Origin: SZUA-265 sp965651905
GTDB taxonomy: Bacteria; Myxococcota_A; Polyangia; Polyangiales; Polyangiaceae
Reading direction: 5' to 3'
NCBI GenBank assembly: GCA_965651905.1
Contig: CBFGUG010000008.1
Location: 62,001 to 126,000, forward strand
Length of the DNA stretch: 64,000 bases
The notes below the pieces were generated by a model. That model searched no databases. It saw nothing but the letters and a program-made list of their open reading frames with translations, and was not told where the DNA came from. Positions 44,798 to 54,191 of this stretch are shown here, piece after piece. Position 1 is the first letter of the stretch; each line of letters begins with the position of its first letter. Made by a program: the position numbers and the translations under genes.

Positions 44798-45802
44798 GTG
44801 AACACCAAGCTACTCATTGATGCGATTGTTCGGCAGACGACCGTCCTGATCGCGCAACTCTCGACGGCGGCGGGAATTCGGGCACCGCTGGCGCACGTGG
44901 CCGACCAAGTGTTCGTAGAGCTCTCCCGAGAACTCGAAGCGCAGGGACTCGGCAAGCGTGTGGTGGCCGACATGTTCGGCATGTTGTTGCGAGGCTACCA
45001 AAAGAAGGTGCAGCGCCTTTCGGAGAGCGCCACCACCCGGGACAAGAGCCTGTGGCAAGCGGTGCTGGAGTTCGTCAGTGATGAGGACGGTGTGACCCGC
45101 AAGCGCGTGTTCGAGCGCTTCGAGCGTGACGTGGAGGAAGACGTGGCATCCGTGTTGCGTGACCTGGTGACCAGCGGCTTGGTGTTCGCATCCGGTCAAG
45201 GGCACGCCACGTTGTATCGCGCGACGACCGAAGAAGAGCGTCGCAAGTTGTTCGATGCGGATCGCGTGCAGTCGCTGATCCCGATGTTATGGGTGACGAT
45301 TTTTCACGACGGTCCGCTCGACCTACCTCAACTCTTGCGTCGAGTGAGCGGGGATGTTGACGATGTGAGAGCCGCTCTCGAGACTCTGCGCGCCGATGGT
45401 CGTGTGACTGCCGACGATTCGGTGACGTGGACTGGGTTACGGGCGGCTACACTACTCGTGCCAGTTGATGCTGCGGGTGGATGGGAGGCTGAGGTGCTGG
45501 ACCAGTTCCAAGCAGTGGCCACGGCTGTCGGCAAGAAGGTGCAGTCGGGGCAACTGCGCGCCAGCGAACGTGACGCCGTGGGTGGCGCGACGTTGCGGTT
45601 CGAACTGTCGGCACATCACCCGCACCGGCAGCAGGTTTACTCCTTGCTGCAAGAGGTGCGCGAGCGGGTCAACCAGGTATGGAACGACGTGCTCGCTCAC
45701 AACGAAGCGCACCCAATCGACGAGGCCGAGAAGATCGAAGCCTGCTTTTACTTCGGGCAATACGTCACGGAACCCAAGGACGATGAAGAAAACGAAGCTT
45801 GA
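44798..45802 (+). CDS. conserved protein of unknown function
   Basis: A 334-aa cytoplasmic protein (GTG start). The N-terminal 110 residues are helical (VFVELSRELEAQGLGKRVVADMFG). Two segments resemble winged helices: ATTRDKSLWQAVLEFVSDED with TRKRVFERFE, and DDVRAALETLRADGRV with an antiparallel wing. The last 90 residues are helical and contain QQVYSLLQEVRERVNQVWND. There is no catalytic motif. It may be a regulator or a chromosome-associated adaptor. No operon partner: a decaying lipoprotein gene follows directly. Confidence 0.55.
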   Translation: MNTKLLIDAIVRQTTVLIAQLSTAAGIRAPLAHVADQVFVELSRELEAQGLGKRVVADMFGMLLRGYQKKVQRLSESATTRDKSLWQAVLEFVSDEDGVTRKRVFERFERDVEEDVASVLRDLVTSGLVFASGQGHATLYRATTEEERRKLFDADRVQSLIPMLWVTIFHDGPLDLPQLLRRVSGDVDDVRAALETLRADGRVTADDSVTWTGLRAATLLVPVDAAGGWEAEVLDQFQAVATAVGKKVQSGQLRASERDAVGGATLRFELSAHHPHRQQVYSLLQEVRERVNQVWNDVLAHNEAHPIDEAEKIEACFYFGQYVTEPKDDEENEA

Positions 45803-45840
45803 GTGATCTGGCGAGCCACTCTCACTTGACGCTCATCGGT

Positions 45841-46312
45841 ATGGTGCTGATGCCTGCCTGTAGTACACGACTGGAACATCGAGTGTGAAACCACCAGCGA
45901 GTGCGAGGGCACCCCAGGGCGAGCTTGGTCGAGTTGCCCGACGGGGGCGACAGCGATCGAAAACGACCCGGTCTTCTTCGACGCCGCCTGGACGGGGTCG
46001 ACACTGTTGCTTCGAGGGAGCGCCGCGTCGCAGTCCTGCAACGCCCCCGAAGGCGTCACGGTGTGTGATCTGACCAACTAGACTCTGCCCGCGGGCGAAG
46101 GCCTGATGGTACGCCCGGATGACTCGTGCCCCCGGTCAACCCTCACTCTGCGCCCTAGGGGCTACGTCATTGGGTTTGCGGCATTCGAAGCCTCGCGGAC
46201 GGGTCGTCCTGCGGCAGTCTTTGCGGGAGACCTTGCACTACCCAAGGGGACAGGCGCTGCGAGGTTGTGCCTCGGAGTAAAAAAGCTCGCGTGTCGGTTT
46301 GATCGTTTCTGA
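45841..46312 (+). pseudogene. decayed Cys-containing lipoprotein gene
   Basis: An ATG at 45841 opens a partial lipoprotein signal (MVLMPACSTR; the hydrophobic run begins upstream at LTLIG). A +1 shift near 45868 would join a frame (45869-46078) with regular Cys (IECETTSECEG, WSSCPTGA, SQSCNAPEG, VTVCDLTN). That frame is stopped by TAG at 46079 and continues in the same frame to the TGA at 46310, with MVRPDDSCPRSTLTL and ARLCLGVKKLACRF. One frameshift and one stop therefore split what looks like a secreted Cys-rich protein of about 155 residues. Chance frames are possible; sequencing error is the other explanation. Confidence 0.5.
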
Positions 46313-46343
46313 AGGCGGAAGCAGGCTGCTACCCTGCCCATGG

Positions 46344-47441
46344 ATGCCTAGTCGGCACTTTGCCCACATCGCAGTCGTTGTTCGGATCTGGTCGTTTTTT
46401 CGCGCTCGGTGTGGGCAGGGCCTCGGGTTACGCGGCCGCTTCGAGTTGGCGGTGGCGTTCGTCGTTCTGACGCTGGTTTCGCACGTCAGTGCCCAGCAAA
46501 CTCACCGCGTAGCCCTGAAGTACGAGACACACCCGGACCTCGAAGGTTGTCCAACCCGCCTCGAGTTCGAAAGCGGCGTACGCCGCCAGCTCGGGTACGA
46601 TCCATTCAGTGAAGAGCGGCCGACGCACCGCGTGCTCGTCCGCGCCACGCCCAACGACGCTGGTATCGGCGGAAGTCTGATGTGGAGCGACGCGAGTGGT
46701 AGGCCGCAAGGGGAACGACTACTTCAGGCGCGCCGCGACGATTGTGCTCAGTTAGGGCGTAGCATGGTGTTCGCGATGGTCGTCCAGCTCCAGCTGCTCG
46801 ATGGAGCTAGTTCAGGCGACCCCGTCATCGAAGATGAACCCGCTCCACAGACGACAACCAACGTCAGCCAACCCGAAGTGGTGAGCGACCTGCCGCGTGA
46901 CCCACCCGAAACCGCCGACACGACATCGGTCCAAGTGACGCGCGCTCCGCAGCTCTATGTCGGTCTCGGACCCGGGGTGGCGTCCGGTCTTGCGCCAGAC
47001 ATGAGCTTGCTTGGGCGGGGTTTCGCGGCGCTTCATCTTCAGTCGTTCGCGCTCGAAGCAGGGATCGCTGCGAGTTGGCCGACGACGTGGCGCGACGCTG
47101 GCGCCAGAGGGTTTCGTAGCAACGTGCTGCTTGGCAGTTTTTCACCGTGCGTCTTGCTCAAACAGCTCAGCGCCTGCGGTCTAGTGCACCTGGGGAGGCT
47201 ATACGTGGAAGGCACTGGCGTAGACGTGCCGAGATCTTCTTCCGGTTTCGTCGGGCAGGCTGGCTTGCGGCTCGGGGTTTCCGAACCGATCGGACCGATC
47301 GTCGGTTCACTTCATCTGGGAGTACTGCAGTCGTTCACGGGGTGGACGGTAGAAGTTGACGGTGAAGGCGTGTGGACCTCTCCCGAGACCAATGTCCAGT
47401 TTGGGCTCGACGTCGCCCTGCCGATCCCCATCGACCAGTGA
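46344..47441 (+). CDS. exported protein, probable outer-membrane component upstream of ECF genes
   Basis: The ATG at 46344 gives a long Sec-type signal ending HVSA. The mature part has about 120 residues with one Cys pair and a Glu/Pro/Thr linker. A second domain (about 205-364) alternates hydrophobic strands (YVGLGPGVASG, LHLQSFALEAGIAASW, VGSLHLGVLQSFTGW) and resembles a small beta-barrel or OmpA-like barrel. Myxobacterial genomes often place such genes next to ECF sigma/FecR pairs, as here. The start is uncertain because signal length is unusual. Function unknown. Confidence 0.6.
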   Translation: MPSRHFAHIAVVVRIWSFFRARCGQGLGLRGRFELAVAFVVLTLVSHVSAQQTHRVALKYETHPDLEGCPTRLEFESGVRRQLGYDPFSEERPTHRVLVRATPNDAGIGGSLMWSDASGRPQGERLLQARRDDCAQLGRSMVFAMVVQLQLLDGASSGDPVIEDEPAPQTTTNVSQPEVVSDLPRDPPETADTTSVQVTRAPQLYVGLGPGVASGLAPDMSLLGRGFAALHLQSFALEAGIAASWPTTWRDAGARGFRSNVLLGSFSPCVLLKQLSACGLVHLGRLYVEGTGVDVPRSSSGFVGQAGLRLGVSEPIGPIVGSLHLGVLQSFTGWTVEVDGEGVWTSPETNVQFGLDVALPIPIDQ

Positions 47442-47522
47442 CTCTCGTCTAGAGGCATGGCCTGTGGTGGGCGATTCCTTCACGGATTTCTGAATCCGGG
47501 CGAACTTTGAGGAAGGCGGAAA

Positions 47523-47753
47523 TTAGGCCACATAGCGCCTCCCCCAGGGCGCAACTCCTCGCTCCGACGAAGGGGTGACCACCTCATCCCATTCATCCGA
47601 GGGCCCGAAGCACGCCCGAGTCATGTGCAAAGCGGTACAGCGACGACAACTGTGGGCTGGTGTAATCGGCGTGGGTGAATCATAGTGGAAGCATCGTTTG
47701 CCAGGATCGGTTTCCTCCCGCTCAGCGGTGGCGGGTCGATCGCTTTGAGTCAT
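47523..47753 (-). CDS. possible small Cys/His-containing protein
   Basis: A 76-aa frame in the gap before the sigma factor gene, with GKRCFHYDS, CRRCTALHM and RACFGPSDEW. The CxxC and spaced His could bind zinc. Codon choice is only moderately like the neighbours and there is no clear ribosome-binding sequence. It would be real only if the sigma gene starts at 47835, because a longer sigma reading would overlap it. Low confidence. The gap 47442-47834 otherwise holds a 6-bp stem at 47483-47498. Confidence 0.2.
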   Translation of the reverse strand: MTQSDRPATAEREETDPGKRCFHYDSPTPITPAHSCRRCTALHMTRACFGPSDEWDEVVTPSSERGVAPWGRRYVA

Positions 47754-47834
47754 GCTGCGCGAAGGTTCCTTCGTTCAGAGAATGCTGGCTACGCTCGTTC
47801 CCTCGCCCCGGACGTTCGACTGTTGGAGAAGTTC

Positions 47835-48404
47835 GTGAAACCCTCACCCTCCGAACCCGCGGAGGCGTCGCCCGTGCCACAGCACCAAAGCGCAAGCGAG
47901 TTGTTCGCAGAACATGCGACGTTCGTGGCGCGCTTTCTCTGGCGCATGGGGGCGCCAGAGCACGAGGTAGAGGATTTGGTCCAAGACGTGTTCCTGGTCG
48001 CGCATATGCGTGGTGGGTTCATCGAAGATCGCGCCAAGGCCACGACCTGGCTTGCGTCCATTGCGTTTCGGGTGTGGAGCAGTGAACGCCGCAGGTTCAG
48101 GCGTCACTCGGAGCTCTCGAACGATGGCGCGTTGGCGCGAGCTCAAGCGACGGGGCCGACGCCCGCCGAAGCGTTGGCAACGTCGGAAAGTCTCTTGCGT
48201 GTTCGCTCAGCCCTCGAAGAAATCGACGAGCGATCTCGAGCTGTTCTAATCCTCGTGGATTTTGACGGTGCGTCGTGTGTCGAAGTAGCGGATTCGCTCA
48301 GTGTGCCTGTAGGGACCGTCTACTCGCGACTACACAAGGCGAGGAAACGTTTTGCGAAGGCTTACGACAAGCTTGGAAAGAAGGGCATAACCCATGGGAG
48401 TTGA
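47835..48404 (+). CDS. ECF-type RNA polymerase sigma factor
   Basis: Sigma region 2 is seen in FAEHATFVARFLWRMG and EDLVQDVFLVAH, the latter being the core-binding and -10 melting part. Region 4 is seen in LEEIDERSRAVLILVDFDG with SVPVGTVYSRLHKARKRF as its HTH. The GTG at 47835 has GGAG seven bases upstream and removes a poorly supported N-terminal extension reaching 47685. The product is 189 aa, normal for an ECF sigma. It overlaps the next gene, a FecR-like membrane protein, by 11 bp, the usual arrangement of sigma and its anti-sigma or signal transducer. Confidence 0.88.
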   Translation: MKPSPSEPAEASPVPQHQSASELFAEHATFVARFLWRMGAPEHEVEDLVQDVFLVAHMRGGFIEDRAKATTWLASIAFRVWSSERRRFRRHSELSNDGALARAQATGPTPAEALATSESLLRVRSALEEIDERSRAVLILVDFDGASCVEVADSLSVPVGTVYSRLHKARKRFAKAYDKLGKKGITHGS

Positions 48405-49551
48405 ACATATTCCCATTCGGGATGAGCTGGCTCGTGAGCTGGCGGCAAGCGACATCGCCACGTTCACGGCGACCGTTCCGCCAGGTTTCCGCGTGGAGCG
48501 CACTCAAATGCGTTTGCAAGCTGCGTTGGCGAACGGGCTCAGTGAGCGAGAAGCTCAGCGTTTGGGGGAGATCGCCGACCTGCCTGGCTCGCCTTGGGTT
48601 TGGCGGCGTTTCGAACTGTTTTGGTCGTCTTTGCGGGCGCGCATCGCGTTGGGCGTCGTGGCCTCTGCTGCGGCCGGGGTTGCCGTTTGGTTGGCGGTCG
48701 GATCTAGTGGGCCTCTTTCGTCGAGCCAGTGGTTGGCAGCGGAACAGCAGATCCTGCAGCATCGTTTGGATGACGGTAGCTCCATCGAGCTGAGTGCTGG
48801 TGCTGCTGGTCAGCTCAACCAGGGTGACGAGACTGTGCACTTTGCCCTGCATCAGGGGCTGGCGACGTTCGACGTGGTTCCTGAGCGGCAACGCCTCTGG
48901 CGCGTCAGCGCAGGTGACTACGGGGTTACTGTCGTAGGCACTCGCTTCAGCGTGCTTTATGACCCCGCTGGCAGTTTCGAGGTGGTCGTTCAGCGCGGAG
49001 AGGTGGCGGTCGAAGTGCCGACGCAAACGACCGCATTGTCGTTGGTTGCGGGAGCTTCGCTGATCGCGACCAATGAGAGTGTGACGCTACGTCACGAGGG
49101 GGGTACCGAGGCTCCTGTCGAGCCGCTCGATACCACCGAACCACCGACGAACGTCGGGGACGACATTGGCGAAGACGGACGTGCGGGTGACGAGTCATTG
49201 TCAGAGGTAAACGAAGCGCGACCGCTCGGTCAACGCTCGGCTGAGGTTTCCCGCGCGGGGCGACCTCCGACGCGTTCTGAGCAACATACAAGGCTTGGCG
49301 AGTTACGACTGCTCAGCCGCGCTCGTCAGGAAATTGCCGCGGGCAACAACGAGTCTGCGCTGGCGTTGACACAAAAGCACAAGCGGCAGTTTCCCGCGGG
49401 TCAACTCGCAGAGGAGCGTGAAGCGCTTCGTGTGAAAGCGCTGCGCGGCATGGGGCGCGAGCAGGATGCGCGCAAGGCGGCGAGCGAGTTCCGTGAGCGT
49501 TTTCCGAAGAGCGTGCTCTCTCCTCAAATGCCGGCCACCGAAGACGAGTGA
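48394..49551 (+). CDS. FecR-domain anti-sigma/transducer with TPR-like tail
   Basis: A 385-aa protein. The N-terminal 80 residues are soluble (presumed sigma-binding). A membrane helix lies at about 84-105. A FecR-like beta domain (about 118-220) has QHRLDDGSSIELSAGA, VSAGDYGVTVVGTRFSVL and VQRGEVAVEVP, typical of the family. A linker and a helical TPR-like end (about 305-375) follow, with LRLLSRARQEIAAGNNESAL. It probably holds the sigma factor inactive at the inner membrane and reads a periplasmic signal. It overlaps the sigma gene by 11 bp. Confidence 0.82.
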   Translation: MGVEHIPIRDELARELAASDIATFTATVPPGFRVERTQMRLQAALANGLSEREAQRLGEIADLPGSPWVWRRFELFWSSLRARIALGVVASAAAGVAVWLAVGSSGPLSSSQWLAAEQQILQHRLDDGSSIELSAGAAGQLNQGDETVHFALHQGLATFDVVPERQRLWRVSAGDYGVTVVGTRFSVLYDPAGSFEVVVQRGEVAVEVPTQTTALSLVAGASLIATNESVTLRHEGGTEAPVEPLDTTEPPTNVGDDIGEDGRAGDESLSEVNEARPLGQRSAEVSRAGRPPTRSEQHTRLGELRLLSRARQEIAAGNNESALALTQKHKRQFPAGQLAEEREALRVKALRGMGREQDARKAASEFRERFPKSVLSPQMPATEDE

Positions 49552-49827
49552 GAGCTACTTGACGATGGGGGCTCGAATCTCCGCGCCAACTCGCCGGGCA
49601 GGCAGCTCGAGTGACTCGAACTCGCTAGAGTCAGAGAATTCGAGATTCTGACGTGACGTAGAGACGGGCACCTCGCGCTGCCGGGATTCCGAGGTCGAAG
49701 GGAACGAAGCACACCAAAACGGCGCGTCGAGGTGGAGGCAAACGCTGTCGTGCACGACGAGGTTCGCGGAGAACGTCGCTGCAGGTTGACGGCACTTCGC
49801 GTTCGGCGAGAGGATGGCCGAGATCTC

Positions 49828-50808
49828 ATGCTTTCGTCCCACCACGCTCAAATCCAACAGGCGCTACGAGATGCGGTCGAGAAGGCTCGTCGCAACTCGC
49901 AGGGAGAGTGTGCCAGCTACATTCCAGAATTGGCGCGGGTTCCCAAAGAAAGCACGAGCGCCGCAATCACCTGCATCGACGGCACGACGCTCATCGCTGG
50001 GGATGCGGCGTCTCATCGGTTTACCTTCCAAAGCTCGGCCAAGCTGTTGCTACTTGCGGGTTTGCTAGAGGAGCGCGGACCCGTCGAGGTGTTCAAGACC
50101 GTCGGAGCCGAACCATCAGGTCAGGAGTTCGCTTCCTTGGCGCGTCTCGAAACCCATGGGCCTTTGCCAGCCAACCCACTGGTAAACGCGGGGGCCATTG
50201 CTCTAGCCGGTCAGCTCACTGGCAGTGTCGAAAGTCGAATCGGTTGGATTCTGCGCTGGGCCGAGAAGCTCTACGGCAGCCCACTGCAAGTCGACCAAAC
50301 CGTGTGCGCGTCCGAAGCTCGCACGGCCGATCGCAATCGCGCGATCGCGTACTTGCTCAAACACAACGACGTTCTGAAAGGTGACGTCGAACAGACCCTC
50401 GCTGGTTACTTTGCGTTGTGCTCTCTGGAAGGTGGAGTTGCCGATGCCGCACACTTGCCCGCAACCCTGGCCAATGGTGGACTCAAACCAGGCAGTGGTG
50501 AACGTGTGTTGTCTCCTGCGACCGTGGCCATCGTCGTTTCCATCATGGCAACCTGCGGCATGTACAACGAAAGCGGCAACTACCTGCTCGCCACCGGGCT
50601 CCCAGCGAAGAGTGGCGTGAGCGGCGTAATCGTTGCCGTGAGTCCGGGCGTGGCGGGTATCGCCGTCAGCAGTCCGCGGCTCAACGACAAGGGCGGCAGT
50701 GTGCGCGGTCACGTCATGTTGCGACACTTGTCACGCGTACTAGGCTGGCACTTCGCGCTTGCGAGTGCGGAACTCGGGGCAGAGGTCGAGCGAACGGGGA
50801 CTCACTGA
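49828..50808 (+). CDS. glsA: glutaminase (serine-dependent beta-lactamase fold)
   Basis: A 326-aa protein of normal length for GlsA-type glutaminase. Catalytic Ser-x-x-Lys is in FTFQSSAKLLLL, with further family motifs PLVNAGAIAL, SEARTADRNRAIAYLL, LAGYFALCSLEGG and MYNESGNYLLATGLPAKSGVSGG-like SGVSGVIV. It hydrolyses L-glutamine to glutamate and ammonia in the cytoplasm. ATG at 49828 was taken. It is a single gene, convergent with the DUF1552 gene by 18 bp. The upstream gap 49552-49827 shows only a 6-bp hairpin (49630-49652). Confidence 0.88.
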   Translation: MLSSHHAQIQQALRDAVEKARRNSQGECASYIPELARVPKESTSAAITCIDGTTLIAGDAASHRFTFQSSAKLLLLAGLLEERGPVEVFKTVGAEPSGQEFASLARLETHGPLPANPLVNAGAIALAGQLTGSVESRIGWILRWAEKLYGSPLQVDQTVCASEARTADRNRAIAYLLKHNDVLKGDVEQTLAGYFALCSLEGGVADAAHLPATLANGGLKPGSGERVLSPATVAIVVSIMATCGMYNESGNYLLATGLPAKSGVSGVIVAVSPGVAGIAVSSPRLNDKGGSVRGHVMLRHLSRVLGWHFALASAELGAEVERTGTH

Positions 50809-50826
50809 GTCCCCGACTCGCGAACC

Positions 50827-52299
50827 TCACGCAAGAATTTCGGAGATTGTGGCGCCGCCACTCGGAGCGCCAACTGCCGCCTTGAGCGTGTTCAGCAGTT
50901 GGTCGTTGGTGACACCGCTGCGGAAGCCGCCGTCCCCGAGCTGGATGATCTCGCCCTGCTTCAGGTAACCGCCCGCATTGCCGACCAGGATGGTCGGCAC
51001 GTTGTTCTGCGAGTGGGACGGCCCGTCGGCGACGTGGTTGGTCCACATGAGCACGGAGTTATCGAACAAGGTGCCCGCTGCGACCGTGTACTCAGCGAAC
51101 TTGTCGAGCCCGCGTTTGAACGTCTCCATGCGCAGCACGTCAATTTCGCGGTGGGCGACCACAGCGGTTTGGTCGTTGCCCACGGCGCCGTCGTTTTCGA
51201 TGCGATGGCTGATGTGGTGAAATCGCCAGCCGCGCGCGTTGTTCGGCACATCGTAGACGGTGGCGTCGGTTCCGTCTCCCACCTGCAATGTAGCCGTGCG
51301 GTTGAGGTTGCACGCGAATGCGAATGCCGTCAGTGACATGTGCAGCAGCGACACTTCCTCTTGGCTACCGTTGGCTCGGTGTGCGCGGCCATCGCTGAAA
51401 GCGTCGAAGTCCGCCTGATTCAACCCATCGGTCGTACACCCTGTCAGGGGCCCTCCACCACTGGGTGTGCCGACCATACCCATGTCTGCCATCGTCGTTT
51501 CCACATCGCGGATCAACTCGAGGTGTAGGTCCAGCCGGTCACGGTCGGCCTGGCTGAGCACGGACTGCGCTTTGAGATTGTTGAGCTCCTCGCGCACGTA
51601 GTCGTTGACGCTGTTGCGACGTGCGGAGAGTTCATCCAAGACTGCCTGGGTATCCTGCATCATCGGCGCGTCGGCCATGTCCTGGGGTGCAGGAGCGGAA
51701 GTCCCACCGCTGGTTGCTTGGGGCGCCAACCCAAGCAGGTCGCGGTAAACTTGGTAGGGGTTGCCTTCCGCTGCACGCACCTGGCCGGCTGAGACGAACG
51801 ACAGTCGGTCGTCGATGTAGCCATGCTTGAGGCCAGCATACATGGTTAGTGGGGGCGTTCCGCTCGGGTTCAAGGCGTTGGCAATGTCCGTGTCGATCGA
51901 CGGCCCTCCCCCGGTCGCTCGGTTACCACCTCCCGTGGGCGTCACACCCGTCAGTGCCTTACACAGGCCGTCAGCGTGGCCACAGCCGCCGCCGCCGCCC
52001 GGGAAGTTGATGCCGCGGACCATCAGCAGTCGATCCGAATACGGTGCCAGCGCGGCAACGGCTTTCCCCGCAAGGCTGTCGCTCGTGATGGCGCCTGCCC
52101 CCGGCCAGAAGTCCTCGTCGACGACGCCACAGGAGTGGCACATGAAGAAACTGAAGATGGGTTCTTCAGACTGCGCCCACGCCGATCGGCTCGGCAAGCT
52201 CTCGAGGAACGGTAAGCCAATCGCCAGTGACCCAGCGCCGCGCAAGAACGCTCGGCGATTGACGACACTGCGCTTTCCGCGACCTAATCCGACTTTCAC
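50827..52299 (-). CDS. DUF1552 family exported protein
   Basis: A 490-aa protein starting with GTG after a strong GGAGGT. It has a twin-arginine-like signal (NRRAFLRGAG) and the DUF1552 hallmarks: SFFMCHSCG, LLMVRGINFPGG, the LYGGH-like GCGHADG loop, SQADRDRLDLHLELIRDVE and late VLMWTNHVADGPSHSQNNVPT. The family is always paired with DUF1592/1588 proteins in planctomycetes and myxobacteria, with unknown reaction. The first codons overlap the stop of the upstream partner as GTGA. TAT export implies folding or a cofactor in the cytoplasm. Confidence 0.85.
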   Translation of the reverse strand: MKVGLGRGKRSVVNRRAFLRGAGSLAIGLPFLESLPSRSAWAQSEEPIFSFFMCHSCGVVDEDFWPGAGAITSDSLAGKAVAALAPYSDRLLMVRGINFPGGGGGCGHADGLCKALTGVTPTGGGNRATGGGPSIDTDIANALNPSGTPPLTMYAGLKHGYIDDRLSFVSAGQVRAAEGNPYQVYRDLLGLAPQATSGGTSAPAPQDMADAPMMQDTQAVLDELSARRNSVNDYVREELNNLKAQSVLSQADRDRLDLHLELIRDVETTMADMGMVGTPSGGGPLTGCTTDGLNQADFDAFSDGRAHRANGSQEEVSLLHMSLTAFAFACNLNRTATLQVGDGTDATVYDVPNNARGWRFHHISHRIENDGAVGNDQTAVVAHREIDVLRMETFKRGLDKFAEYTVAAGTLFDNSVLMWTNHVADGPSHSQNNVPTILVGNAGGYLKQGEIIQLGDGGFRSGVTNDQLLNTLKAAVGAPSGGATISEILA

Positions 52300-54125
52300 T
52301 GGACACCTCCATCCACACGCGTCGTGAACGCCTCGCTCGAGACGAGCGTCTGCAGCAGCTCCTTGATCGAAGCCCCTGAGTGACTCTCCAGCATCAGGGC
52401 GTCGACGAGGTCGCTGTCACTACTCGAAAGCTCTCGCTGTAAGACGAAACTCGCGAGGTGCTTCGAGTAACAGGCATGGGCTTGTTCACCTTCGGAAATT
52501 ATCTGCATGAGTTCGGGGGCTCCAGAAAACTCTCTCGACCCCTCCTTGAACGGATATTCTGCTCGAGTATCGATGGTCTTGCCGTTGTCTGTCTCGCGCA
52601 GCCTGCCTAGGCCATCGAAGTTTTCGAACGCGAACCCGAGGGGGTTGATGTATGGCGCGTGGCACGTGGCTCCACAGGTGCCTGGCCCTGTTCCCGCGGA
52701 CACGCGCTCACGGTTGGTCTGTGCCGGGTCGAACGGGGGAAGCTTCGTTTCGACCATGCCTGGCAACGGTACCTCGCTACACAACACATCCAAGTTGAGC
52801 GTTACGCCGCGGTGGATGGGATCGGGCACGAGGTTTTGCGAGTTCTGCACCAGGAACGGCAACTGTGTGAAAAAGCCAGGGCGCTCGGGCCCGAGATCCA
52901 ACTCCTGCATTCCGCCGCTGACGTCCACTCCGTAGAACGGAGCCATGGTTGGTCCCACAAAACCGACGGTCGACGTGAGAATGTCGGTGAGTCCGAGTGA
53001 CTGCTCGTAGATGCGATCGAAGAACAGGTACGCGGCTTCCTCCAGCTCTGCGTTCAACTCGGGGGTGTACTCTGGTACCTCGTCAGGGTCTTTGATGATC
53101 GTGAGATAGTTGTCGAAGCCGAAAAGCTCACCGTGAAACTGGCGCATCGCTTCGGTCGCGTCGGAGTCGTTCAGCATGTTTGCGGCCACTTCGCGGACGC
53201 CCTGATCGCTATCCAGGCGACCATCACGCGCCGCGTCTAGGAGAGCATCGTCTGGTGTGACGCGCTTCAGCAGTAGCGATAGCTTCGCTGCGATTTCGTA
53301 GCCGGACAGGCGTTCACCGGCCCGGGCGAACTCCGTGCGATAGAGAAAGTGCGGAGACTGAAGCAACGCCAGCATCACGGAAGCCACGCCGTGAGCGTGC
53401 GGCGTGCCGTCGCCATTGGCCGAGGCCGCGGCTTCGTCGTACCGAGCCTGTAGGCGTTGCACCTCGTCAGGCGTGAGCGCCCGCCGATACGCTCGACGTC
53501 CCACCGTCTCGATGAAGGATCCAGCATCCTGACCGGGTGCGATGGCGCTGACTGCACCTTCGTCGGAAGCGAGCATCAGGGAGAGCTCTTCCGCGGCCAT
53601 CTGGTAGTCGCGGTACAGGTTCGCGTTCATGAAGAGCAACTCTTCGTTGTTGGTGAAGTCGTAGACGGCGGACACGTCAGCGGCCAGATTCTGCTGTTGT
53701 CCCGTGTCAGCAACATTGAGCAAGTATCGCACTGAGTTCTCCCACTGCTCATGGGTCAGGCGAATCACGCGGGAGTACAGGGGATGGCCATCGAGTACCA
53801 TCGGCAGCGCACTCGCGTTTCCGATGGCATCGATTATCGAGTCGGAGGGGGACACTCCGCTCGTCGATGTGGTCGTTGGCGACGCATTCGGAGAATCCTG
53901 GGCGGAGCCTTGGGTTGATGAGCCCGTTGCTGACGAGCCGCCTGGTTGCCCTGTGTCGGTCGCATCACCCGCACTGGTTCCCTCGCCAGTGGGATCAGAA
54001 AATTCCGAGTCCCCGATCGGCATGTCGGAGTTGCTCGAGGGTGACCCTATCTCACCTGAACAGGCCAACACCGAGGCGAGCGAGGCAACGTAACCGAGTA
54101 GACGTGTTTGGTTTATTGTCGACAC
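52296..54125 (-). CDS. lipoprotein of the DUF1592/DUF1588/DUF1595 type with CxxCH
   Basis: A 609-aa protein from the GTG at 54125 (lipobox SVLAC); a GTG at 54173 would add 16 residues. A Ser/Gly/Asp linker to about 120 is followed by DUF1587-like (HEQWENSVRYLLN), DUF1595-like (GRRAYRRALTPDEVQRLQ), DUF1592-like (FHGELFGFDNY and RPGFFTQLPFLV), DUF1588-like (CGATCHAPYINPLGFAFENF) and DUF1585-like (HLASFVLQREL) segments. CGATCH is a CxxCH heme-type motif, so a c-type heme is plausible. It is coupled by a 4-bp overlap to the DUF1552 gene. They probably form a surface oxidoreductase or hydrolase complex; this is inference. Confidence 0.88.
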   Translation of the reverse strand: MSTINQTRLLGYVASLASVLACSGEIGSPSSNSDMPIGDSEFSDPTGEGTSAGDATDTGQPGGSSATGSSTQGSAQDSPNASPTTTSTSGVSPSDSIIDAIGNASALPMVLDGHPLYSRVIRLTHEQWENSVRYLLNVADTGQQQNLAADVSAVYDFTNNEELLFMNANLYRDYQMAAEELSLMLASDEGAVSAIAPGQDAGSFIETVGRRAYRRALTPDEVQRLQARYDEAAASANGDGTPHAHGVASVMLALLQSPHFLYRTEFARAGERLSGYEIAAKLSLLLKRVTPDDALLDAARDGRLDSDQGVREVAANMLNDSDATEAMRQFHGELFGFDNYLTIIKDPDEVPEYTPELNAELEEAAYLFFDRIYEQSLGLTDILTSTVGFVGPTMAPFYGVDVSGGMQELDLGPERPGFFTQLPFLVQNSQNLVPDPIHRGVTLNLDVLCSEVPLPGMVETKLPPFDPAQTNRERVSAGTGPGTCGATCHAPYINPLGFAFENFDGLGRLRETDNGKTIDTRAEYPFKEGSREFSGAPELMQIISEGEQAHACYSKHLASFVLQRELSSSDSDLVDALMLESHSGASIKELLQTLVSSEAFTTRVDGGVQ

Positions 54126-54191
54126 CAATAGGTCAATGGTACGGGGCTTCCGATCCCTTCGCCTGTAAGCCACCGACGACTACTGTTTGCG

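Noticed and set aside
47685..47834. N-terminal extension of the ECF sigma factor
   Set aside because: The extra 50 residues match no sigma region, and the GTG at 47835 has a better ribosome-binding sequence.
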